Assembly: GCA_001275005.1 (NCBI GenBank)
Contig: JWZX01003325.1
Span: forward strand, 1 to 64,000
DNA: 64,000 nt
Direction of reading: 5' to 3'
Source of the DNA: Chrysochromulina tobinii
Lineage: Eukaryota > Haptophyta > Prymnesiales > Chrysochromulinaceae
The translations under genes were made by a program, and so were the position numbers. Every line of letters begins with the position of its first letter. Position 1 is the first letter of the stretch. Shown one piece after another: positions 56,777-64,000 of the stretch. The notes below the pieces were generated by a model that saw only the letters and a program-made list of their open reading frames with translations, was not told where the DNA came from and did not search any database.

Positions 56777-58345
56777 CTACACGAGCGCCTTCAGATGCGC
56801 TTCGAGCAGCTGCCCGAAGCGCTGCAGCCCGAAATTGGCTTCCACGTGTGCACGCGCCTCCGCGCCGCGCGCCTCAAGCATGCACGAAGCATGCAGCCGA
56901 CGAACCTCATCGAAAGCGTCGGCGAAGGCGGCGGCGGTGGGCTCACAAAGCCAGCCCGTGTGGCCGTGCACGACGGACTCGCACGGGCCGCCCAGCCCGA
57001 CGGCGATCACGGGCCGTGCCGCCGCCATCGCTTCGAGAGGAACGATGCCAAAGTGCTCGAACGAGGGCGTGTACACCACCGCTGCACAGCTCTCGAGAAG
57101 CTCACGCCGCTCATCGTCACTGACGTTGCGGCGGAACTCGACAGCATCGGTGAGGCCGGCGTCACGTACGAGCGCCTCGAGCTCGGCGAGGTAGTCGACC
57201 TGCTCTTGTAGCCGCCCGTCCCAGCCGCCTGCGAGCACGAGGCGCACGTCGCTGCCGTTGCCGCCCCCGCCGCTGCCGCCCCCGCTGCTGCCGCCCCCAC
57301 CGCCCCGCCCCGGGGAAACGGGCCGCCGCCCCACGCCGGGGGCTGTGCGTCGAAGCAGCTCAAGCAATGCATGCACGGCGAGCTCCAAAGCCTTCTTACG
57401 CTCGAATCGATTGATGGAGACGAGCTTCGTCAACTTCGTCAACCTCGCGCCGGCCTCGCCGGCCGCGCTCGCCACTGCCGTTGGACCCTTGGCCATCCGC
57501 AGGGTGGCTTTGTGACGGTCAAGATCGTTGCTGCTACCGGCGTTCGGGGCCGCTGGCCACGCGAGGGCGCGGTTGCGCACGAGGTCGATGGCCGGGTGCA
57601 GCACTGATGGTAACGGACCTCCGAGGAGCGCACGGGCGGCCCGGAGCAGACGAAAGCTCTGTGCATACACGGAGGCTGTGTAGGCCGAGTTGACGAGGAC
57701 GAGCGAGGCGCAGCCCGTGCTGATTTCCTCGAGGAGGTCAAAGGGCAGCCGATACAGCGCACGCACGAGCGCTCGGGCGCTCACGGGCGGTGCAGCGTGC
57801 GCAGCGCCGCCCGCCGCGCCCGCCGCCTGCCCGGACGCGAGGAGCTTGTCGGGAAAGTGGCAGTAGAAGAGGGTCGGCACGCCGCATGCGCGCAGGAGGG
57901 GCACTGGTGCGGGCACTGCGTCGACAAAGACGACGTCACACTCTGGCTCGGCGAGCAGGATTCGCACGGCGCCTACAAGTGAACGGCCGATCGCGCACAC
58001 AATATGCATCTTGCCGCGCAGGTGCCGTGGGACGCTCGAGCCAGCGACATGCACGGCCAGCGTGCCATCGCGTGTCTCCTCGAAACATCGCGTCTTATCG
58101 TGGTGCGCCGTCGTAATCGAAACCGTGTGGCCTGCACGCTTCAGGGCCACGGCTGCGTCCACGACGAGGCGCTCGGCACCACCGATGCCAAGATCTGGGT
58201 GGAGGAAAGCCACGCGCAGGGGCGCGCCGGCCGCGCGACGAGCAACGAGTGCACGACGCACGCGAACGAGCACGATGAACGCCACGATGATAAGCACCGA
58301 CACGCCGACGGTAAATGCGCCGACGATGGCGATCGCGTCTGACAT
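56777..58345 (-). CDS. ALG2: Alpha-1,3/1,6-mannosyltransferase ALG2
   Basis: Adds the second and third mannoses to the dolichol-linked oligosaccharide on the cytosolic face of the ER (N-glycan precursor). Intronless, 522 residues from the ATG at 58345; the frame extends upstream without another start that makes sense. Residues 5-28 form an N-terminal membrane anchor (IAIVGAFTVGVSVLIIVAFI). The GT-B N-domain starts VAFLHPDLGIGGAERLVVDA, the ALG2 hallmark, and later has TLFYCHFPDKLL. The C-domain has KLVSINRFERKKALELAV and the donor-binding YTPSFEHFGIVPLEAMAA with its E-x7-E pair (about 450). A Gly/Ser insert (~400-420) is lineage-specific. The C-terminal membrane region of animal ALG2 is not evident. 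Identity firm. Confidence 0.9.
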   Translation of the reverse strand: MSDAIAIVGAFTVGVSVLIIVAFIVLVRVRRALVARRAAGAPLRVAFLHPDLGIGGAERLVVDAAVALKRAGHTVSITTAHHDKTRCFEETRDGTLAVHVAGSSVPRHLRGKMHIVCAIGRSLVGAVRILLAEPECDVVFVDAVPAPVPLLRACGVPTLFYCHFPDKLLASGQAAGAAGGAAHAAPPVSARALVRALYRLPFDLLEEISTGCASLVLVNSAYTASVYAQSFRLLRAARALLGGPLPSVLHPAIDLVRNRALAWPAAPNAGSSNDLDRHKATLRMAKGPTAVASAAGEAGARLTKLTKLVSINRFERKKALELAVHALLELLRRTAPGVGRRPVSPGRGGGGGSSGGGSGGGGNGSDVRLVLAGGWDGRLQEQVDYLAELEALVRDAGLTDAVEFRRNVSDDERRELLESCAAVVYTPSFEHFGIVPLEAMAAARPVIAVGLGGPCESVVHGHTGWLCEPTAAAFADAFDEVRRLHASCMLEARGAEARAHVEANFGLQRFGQLLEAHLKALV

Positions 58346-58902
58346 GAAGTTCGTGCACGCAGTCGTACCGGTACTGGTACTGTACCGGTAAAAAGACACC
58401 GGGGCGTCGGGAGCCCGGACGCTCACGGTTCGACACACACGGGACACGCGGGCGCGCACAAGTACCCGGTACCGGAACACTGGTGTTGTGCACGCGCAAA
58501 ATATGCCAAATCGCGCATTTGTGTTATTGTGTACAAGTCTACCGGGCACACAAGATTGTGCTGTAAAGAGACAAATCAAGCAAGTCAAGGGCTCAAGGCA
58601 CTAACTACATAAACAACAGACAACCGAAAGGAAGCCTATCGAATGCGCTCTCGAGGCTAGCAGTGGAGTTAACGACATGTAACGAGACTTGACTTGACTT
58701 GACGTGACTTGACTTGACTTGCTTGACTTGACTTGACTTGACTTGACTTGACTTGCTTGACTTGACTTGACTTGACTTGACTTGACTTGCTTGACTTGAC
58801 TTGACTTGACTTGTCGTGAGGTGACCGCTGTGTGCGACGCGGCGCGTTCGTCGATCGCGGCACTGGGCTCGATTCACAGGACGCCTTTAGCTTGCAGGCA
58901 AC
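58346..58902. other. Divergent promoter region, ALG2 and MAM-like gene
   Basis: About 560 bases between divergent starts. GTACCGGTACTGGTACTGTA (58366 on) is a small nested palindrome just upstream of ALG2. The CTTGA pentamer array is listed separately. Confidence 0.5.
58685..58815. repeat. CTTGA pentamer tandem array
   Basis: About 130 bases of CTTGA units with a periodic truncated TTGCTTGACT break, giving a higher-order repeat of 30-50 bp. It ends about 90 bases before the start at 58903. Confidence 0.85.
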
Positions 58903-60999
58903 ATGCTGGTACTGACCCTCTACGCGCAGCTCGCGCTGCTAAACTTGACTTCCTTGATCGGCATAGATGTTAATCTCGACCTGAGCAGCCGGCGGTTACT
59001 CGATCTATCGCTAACCATCCCGCTGGTCGACGCCGCCGCCGCCGCCGACGCCGAAACCGCCGACGCCGACGCAGCAGCCGCCGCAGCCGCCGCAGCCGCC
59101 GAAGTCGCCGAAGCCGAAGCTGCCGACCGTGCCGCTGCTGCCGTCCATGCCGCTGAAAGTTTTGAAGCTGAGCCGCTGGTGCCGTCTCCTCCACTGGCTC
59201 CAAGCCCGCCGCTGCCTCCACGGGCTCCGAGCCCGCCGCCACCCACGCCGCCGCCTCCGTTCCCGCCGCCCTCGCCCTCTCCTTCGCCTCCGTCGCCCTC
59301 TCCGCCGCCTCCTTCGATGCCGCCGCCCGCCATCCCGCCATATTGTGGGCGGGGCGTGTGGTCGTACGCGTGCAGCCCCCCGCCGCCCTCGCCGCCCCCG
59401 GCGCCAGCGCCGCCAGCACCGCCCCAATTGCCGGTGGTCACCTTCCACTTCGACGACCCGATTGCGCTGCACCTGAAGGAGCCCGTTGGCTGGCGCAACG
59501 TCGGCACGCACCTATGGCGTCGAGCGGTGACGTCGTTGCACGGTGACGGCAATCGCAAGACGGGCCCAGGCGGCCCCGCTCCCAGCGAGACGGCCACGGG
59601 CAGTTATTGGTACTATGCGGGTGGGCGAGGGGAGAGGGATTTCGATCTACTTGGCCATCAAACCCGCGCTGACGCCAAGTACATCCTAGAGTACATGGGG
59701 AATGAGTGCCACACAGAGGGGGGGTCGGGCATCATCGGCCACGTGTCATTCTACTACCACATGTGGGTGGCGACCGGCAAGTCGCTCACGGCGAGCTTCA
59801 TGCCGCGGGTGACGGGGCATTTCCGCGTGTTCGCCGTCGGAGGGCAGCGAGAGGGTAGCAATGGCGATGACCGGCACCTGCTCTTCTCACGCATGGGCAG
59901 TCAGGGCGACGAGTGGCACCACGTTCGGTTGGAGGTGCAGGCCCGTGCAGTGCAGTTTGAGTACGAGCGGAGTGTGGGACGGGCGGACGTGGCGCTCGCC
60001 GAAGTGACAGTCGAGTGCGCTCACGAGCCGCCCGCGCCGCCGCCGGAGCCGCCCGCGCCGCCGCCGGAGCCGCCCTCGCCGCCCAGGCCGCCTCATCCGC
60101 CGCCCTCGCCGCCCAGGCCGCCGCATCCGCCACGGCCCATGCACCCGCCCCATGCTCCTTTTTACGAGCCGCCGCCGCGGTCGGAATGGGTAAACACGAT
60201 CCTTATCATCTTGAGCTTGATCTTCACGATCTTAGCAGGTCGCGACTTCGCCGTGTGTATCGACTACAAGGTGATTACCTTCTTGAGTGCCTCGAATCGC
60301 CTCCGACTGCCGCTCATTGCCTCCGACTGCCGCTAACTCCCTCCGACTGCCGCTCATTGCCTCCGATTGCCGCTAATTACCTCCGATTGCCGCTCATTGC
60401 CTCCGATTGCCGCTAATTACCTCCGATTGCCGCTCATTGCCTCCGATTGCCGCTAATTACCACCGACTTCTCCGTATGTATCGAGTAGAAGGTAATCACT
60501 GGCGACGACGATTGTTCCATCACGATTGCCTTCACGATTGCCGCTGATGGCGTCCGATTGCCTCCCTCATCAGGCTGATCAGTGGTCCGAGGCAGCAGCA
60601 AAGCAGGTGCCCGTGGACGATGACGAGGACGCCATCGACGAAGAAAAGGCCGCCGCCGATCGAGTGAGAGCTTTGCAAGGCCTTGGCCCGCGTACACCGT
60701 CCAGAGGTCACACCACGCCGTCGGGGGGCGCCAAGCTTGTCGTGGGTGGCTCTGCGGCGACCACGGGCGCTGCGGCCGCCAAGGCGCGTGCCTCCGCAAT
60801 CTCAGTGCAGGCGGCGATGGACGCGGGGCACTCCGCAACGAACGCGTCGCGCCTAGAGGCGCTCGAGATGATGATTAGGAACCTCATCTCCGAAAAGGAC
60901 CCCAAACGACGAGACCCCGCGCTGCTTCGCAGGCTCGTGGCTGAAAAGGGGGCACTACTGGCCTCGTTCACTGAGAACAAGGACACGGAGATGCTGTGA
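58903..60999 (+). CDS. Proline-rich single-pass membrane protein with MAM-like domain
   Basis: Exons 58903-60270 and 60574-60999 join in frame to 597 residues. The N-terminus is hydrophobic (MLVLTLYAQLALLNLTSLIG) and may be a signal peptide. An Ala/Asp/Glu-rich spacer and PPSPSPPSPPPP stretches follow. Residues ~190-365 look like a MAM/concanavalin-type domain: SGIIGHVSFYYHMWVATGKS, then GSQGDEWHHVRLEV and a closing VALAEVTVEC. A second proline block precedes a transmembrane helix (VNTILIILSLIFTILAG, ~435). The second exon gives a ~140-residue acidic then helical cytosolic tail ending KDPKRRDPALLRRLVAEKGA. MAM domains usually mediate adhesion; a cell-surface role is inferred. The intron is filled with CGATTGCCGC/TAATTACCTC units. 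Confidence 0.68.
60241..60573 (+). repeat. Intron with decamer array and duplicated exon end
   Basis: CGACTTCGCCGTGTGTATCG and what follows, the end of exon 1 plus its donor, recurs in diverged form at 60462-60499. Between them are about eight pairs of ~20-bp CTCCGATTGCCGCTAATTAC units. The 3' end is CTCCCTCATCAG. Confidence 0.8.
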
Positions 61000-61544
61000 G
61001 CATGGTAGCGTTCAGATGCGCGTTCGGAGTGATGTAGTCGTTGCATGTTGCTCGTTGGCGCGGGGTCGGGCGGTCCGCGCGCGGTTGCCGATTATTTGCG
61101 ACAGTCGAGTGTTCGGTCTTTCGGTGTCCGGATCCAGTGGTCCGTGGCGGTGAGAGGCTCTGCCGGGTCCGGTCGGGTGCCGCCGCGGCGCGTGCGGCGG
61201 GCTCGGGCTGCTCCAAAAGTTACGGCTCTTCGCACTCGGCGCTCGGGCGTCCCCGGTCGGTTGTGATATCCGAGTTCCGTATACAGGTAAACTATAATCA
61301 AAATCGAATCGCAGCCCGCAGCGCGCAGGGCCGCGCGGCGGCCCCGCCCCCGCGCGGGCGCCGCCGCGACACGACTTGTGCACCGGAAATCCGGCGAGAC
61401 GAAACGTGTGCGTGCACCGTACGTCCGGTGGTGCGTTTTATCTCGAGGTCTGAGGAGCGGAGCCGGCCTGGGCTTCGAGGTTTATGCAGTTCAGGAATTG
61501 ACTATCGTACAAATTGTAACAGCTGCTCTGTCGTGTCGGCGGCT
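61000..61544. other. Convergent 3' flanks (MAM-like and HAD genes)
   Basis: About 545 bases; no gene seen. Confidence 0.5.
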
Positions 61545-62624
61545 TTACGACGAAATAGCTGCTGCTGGCCCTTTGCTCGCCGTTGGTGCCGCGACGCCGC
61601 TCCCGCCGCCACCTTCAACATCAACGGTGCCGCCCTCCTGCTCGCGCACCACGCGCTCGAGGAGCTGCTCGAGGCACTCCTCGATCGCGAAGACACCTTG
61701 GCCCGCCTTGCTTGCCACGTGCCACTCAGGGTGCTCCGCCGCCGCACGCGACACCGATTGGGACGTCAGCCCTGGCAGGTAGTGCACCGCGCACCGCTCC
61801 GCCATCGGCAGGTCGTTATCATCGTCGAAGAGGCAGCAGGACTCGTCGGCGCGGACGCCGTACACGGCCTGCAGGTACGCGACCGCGTTGCCCTTGCCCG
61901 AAGCGGACGGGAAGAAGTCATACTTGCCAAGGTTCATCGCCCAGGTGATGCCGTGCGGCAGGTGCGCCTCGATGCACGCGCGCAGCGCGGCCTCGACGGC
62001 CGTATTGCCCTGAGTGTCGACGCGGAAGCAGCCATAGTAAGAGCGCGCGTCACACTTCAGCCCGGGCACCTCCGCCTGAAACCTCCGGAAGAGCTGCCAC
62101 AGCGGCTCCGGACGCTCGCTCACATCGAGCTCGCGCTCAAGCGGGCCGCTCACCTCCTCGAAGCCCTTGGCCCACGCCTCATCGAGCGCATCCAGGCCGC
62201 CGCGGTAGATGCGCGATCCTGTCTCGCAAACGTACGCGTCCGAGGGTGGCAGCAGAGGCTCCCGCTCGAAGAGTGTGCTCTTTCGTGCGGCGGTGACGAT
62301 GACGAAGATGACACCCCGCGCGCGCAGCTCAGCGATCAGCTCGACGGTGCGCTCGCTCACGAGGCCATCGCCCATGGTGGACGATGGCAGCAGCCGGCAC
62401 ACACGCTGCTCGCCCGTGGGCGACTCCACGACTGCGCGCTTCGCCTGCTCATCACGACTCACAATCTTGATCCCGTGCTCCTCAAACCACGCCGGAAAAT
62501 GCACGATGGTGCCGTCAAGGTCGGAGAAGATGGCGCGCACGCGAGAGGCTGGCCGCTGCAAGTCTGCAGCAGACATGGTGGCGAGAAGCAGAAGCGGCGC
62601 GGATGGCGGTGGCGTGGCTGCCAC
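61545..62624 (-). CDS. HAD-superfamily phosphatase (Cof/sucrose-phosphatase-like)
   Basis: Intronless, 359 residues; the second methionine (MSAADLQRPA, 62576) is an equally good start. Motif I is IFSDLDGTIV (nucleophile Asp and acid/base Asp, with Thr after Gly). Motif II is the Thr in FVIVTAARKS, motif III Lys is in GKGNAVAYLQ, and motif IV is LFDDDNDLPM. The large C2-type cap and overall length fit the Cof/sucrose-6-phosphate phosphatase/mannosylglycerate phosphatase branch, which act on sugar phosphates. ASRVRAIFSDLDGT and the ending GGGGSGVAAPT show no targeting signal I can rely on. Exact substrate unknown. Confidence 0.78.
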   Translation of the reverse strand: MAATPPPSAPLLLLATMSAADLQRPASRVRAIFSDLDGTIVHFPAWFEEHGIKIVSRDEQAKRAVVESPTGEQRVCRLLPSSTMGDGLVSERTVELIAELRARGVIFVIVTAARKSTLFEREPLLPPSDAYVCETGSRIYRGGLDALDEAWAKGFEEVSGPLERELDVSERPEPLWQLFRRFQAEVPGLKCDARSYYGCFRVDTQGNTAVEAALRACIEAHLPHGITWAMNLGKYDFFPSASGKGNAVAYLQAVYGVRADESCCLFDDDNDLPMAERCAVHYLPGLTSQSVSRAAAEHPEWHVASKAGQGVFAIEECLEQLLERVVREQEGGTVDVEGGGGSGVAAPTASKGPAAAISS

Positions 62625-62926
62625 GAGTGTGGAGAGTCTCCGCTCACACCCTCGTCGTCACGCCCTGGACCCAGGCTCGCGAAACGATTGCCACGACGAC
62701 GCGTCTCGCCATTGCATGCTTGCGAAACATATACTCGCTCCCTCATCTTGAACCCATCCCTAACCCATCCCTGCGGTTATATTGGAAGAGACTACAGTCC
62801 CACCGCGCACCGCAGCACTACATCTCTACAGTGGTCAGTGACAGTGGTCCGCTTGCGACCCGCGGTGCCGCGGACACGGGTTGTGTACATGCACGCGCGG
62901 GCAAGTGGTCACGTGATGACGCCTGA
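62625..62926. other. Intergenic region between HAD and PDZ-like genes
   Basis: About 300 bases between two same-strand genes; presumably 3' UTR of the PDZ-like gene and promoter of the HAD gene. GAACCCATCCCTAACCCATC is a short tandem word. No gene seen. Confidence 0.45.
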
Positions 62927-64000
62927 TCAAATCACCTGCACAAACGCGGCAGTCTGAGGCACGGGAGCCTTCCTCGCGACCAGCGCAGCCAGCATGGCTG
63001 CCTCCGCCGCCACCGCATCCTCCTCGTCGTCGTCGTCGTCCTCCTCCTCCTCCACCTGAACAGCCGGCGGCCGCCGGAGCGGCTGAGGCGCAGAGGGCTG
63101 CACAGAGAGCGACGATTGCGGCCAGGACCAAAGGGAAGCGACTGAGGCCCAGAGGGCTGTGGCCTGGGCGGTGCCGAAAGGGTGGGCAGGAGCCTCCTTT
63201 GGATCACCCGAAAGGTGCTGGGCAGCCTGGGTCTCCACCATGGACGTCTCCTCCTCCTTCTCCTCAAGCTCGTCGTCAACATGATCCGCATCTTCGAGCA
63301 TGACGGAGATCAGCGAGTGCATGCGCCCGCGCGCGCTGGACTGGGCGCTTGGCACGGCGCTCGGTACCGCGCTCGACACGGCGCTATCCGGGCGGTTCGA
63401 GACGGGTGGTGACGCGACGATGGGCGTGGCGGATGCCTTCGATCGCGTCTTCGCCGCCTTGCCAAAGAGCTGCCCTTTGGACACCTTGTCAATGAAGGAC
63501 TTGAACAAGGTCGACTCCTTCTCCTTCTTGGGGACAGCCTTGGCATTGGAGAGTTCGGAGTGGTTGAGCTTGTGTGTGCGCACGAACTGCATAGCCTGCT
63601 GCGCCTCACGCTGCGCATCTCGGTGCCTCCGCGCACTCGCGAGGATCTTGCCCGGTGGGGGCGAGAGCTGCGGCGAGAGCGGCGGGGAGAGCGGCGGCGA
63701 GCCCATGCAGTTGAGCGCCGGCATCGTCGGTTTGTCCTGCGACACCGTCGTTGGCGGCGCAAGGCCGTGCAGGAGCACGCGCAGCGCCTCCTTTGTCGCC
63801 TTGGATAGGCCCGAGGAACCGGCCAATGACGCGTTGGGCAACTCATCAAAGGGCTTCGACAGGTCGAAGCCCTCAAAGGCAGGGAGCACTTGGATCACAA
63901 CGTCACCGCTGGCGCTTCCCAGCTGGCGTGCGGCATCGTGCGGGTCCTGGACCAGAAAGTTGTTGATGAGCACGATCCGTTCACCCGGGTAGAAGAGGCC
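62927..64000 (-). CDS. PDZ-like domain protein, 5' part beyond the window (partial)
   Basis: The frame enters from the right edge, so the N-terminus is missing; the GTG at 63973 is not a start. The first visible residues, GLFYPGERIVLINNFLVQDP then HDAARQLGSASGDVVIQVLP, match the second half of a PDZ domain (the 'GDRI..VN', helix and last strand). The remaining ~300 residues are low-complexity: Ser/Pro-rich (SPPLSPPLSPQLSPP), a basic helical part (FKSFIDKVSKGQLFGKAAK), and an acidic run (EEEEDDDDDEEDAVAAEAAM). Probably a cytosolic scaffold. PDZ call is from half a domain only. Confidence 0.6.
   Translation of the reverse strand, partial: GLFYPGERIVLINNFLVQDPHDAARQLGSASGDVVIQVLPAFEGFDLSKPFDELPNASLAGSSGLSKATKEALRVLLHGLAPPTTVSQDKPTMPALNCMGSPPLSPPLSPQLSPPPGKILASARRHRDAQREAQQAMQFVRTHKLNHSELSNAKAVPKKEKESTLFKSFIDKVSKGQLFGKAAKTRSKASATPIVASPPVSNRPDSAVSSAVPSAVPSAQSSARGRMHSLISVMLEDADHVDDELEEKEEETSMVETQAAQHLSGDPKEAPAHPFGTAQATALWASVASLWSWPQSSLSVQPSAPQPLRRPPAVQVEEEEDDDDDEEDAVAAEAAMLAALVARKAPVPQTAAFVQVI

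Noticed and set aside
58669-58877. ORF of QVKSSQVKSS repeats on the minus strand
   Set aside because: Translation of the CTTGA pentamer array; no evidence of coding use.
62209-62957. Plus-strand ORFs across the HAD gene (also 61041-62957, 638 codons)
   Set aside because: They run opposite the HAD phosphatase, whose four catalytic motifs are intact on the minus strand.

Overview
The window is nuclear DNA from a GC-rich, intron-bearing eukaryotic microbe. It carries eukaryote-only endomembrane and glycosylation genes: a PIG-A-type GPI GlcNAc-transferase, an ALG2-type mannosyltransferase, a p115/USO1 vesicle tether, a DENN/CNH protein and a LARGE-like GT49. Splice sites are GT-AG and all three stop codons are used. 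Proline-rich (PPSPPP) surface proteins, a histidine-kinase/receiver hybrid and huge NACHT-LRR proteins point to a marine alga. A haptophyte is my best guess, but this is inference.

Layout. 176-1027(-): secreted proline-rich ORF. 1707-3224(+): PIG-A. 3770-10916(-): five-exon DENN-GRAM-CNH gene. 12458-14935(+): histidine-kinase-like/receiver protein with 21-residue coiled-coil repeats. 16510-22545(-): PH-like/LRR/HMG-like/polyQ/GT49 protein. 23395-43851(-): a ten-exon model that stays in frame for about 6,293 codons, encoding an RNA 2'-phosphotransferase (Tpt1/KptA) domain, an APH-like kinase domain and three successive [pre-NACHT, NACHT, LRR] modules. 43990-47523: gene-poor, decayed region with pseudogene pieces and duplications. 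47524-52046(+): p115/USO1. 52580-54370(+): SLC18B1-like MFS transporter. 55272-56219(+): unknown coiled-coil protein. 56777-58345(-): ALG2. 58903-60999(+): proline-rich MAM-like membrane protein. 61545-62624(-): HAD phosphatase. 62927-64000(-): partial PDZ-like protein running off the window.

How the genes relate. There is no operon logic. Several genes belong to the secretory pathway (PIG-A, ALG2, GT49, p115, DENN-CNH), which may be chance. The giant Tpt1-kinase-triple-NACHT-LRR gene has the architecture of an NLR-like sensor joined to RNA/NAD+-handling and kinase-like effector domains. It is the best candidate for an undescribed system.

A second theme is the introns. Most hold a ten-base unit close to TGATTGCCTC, always in the sense orientation of the host gene and often in tandem. 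A second class carries TGCATGCA followed by GCTCACCAC near the 3' splice site. Several introns are bounded by direct repeats of 19-37 bp that include the splice sites. This is the footprint expected of introner-like elements that insert with target-site duplication. I assembled the exon models by hand from reading frame, splice sites and domain continuity; exon edges may be off by a few bases.
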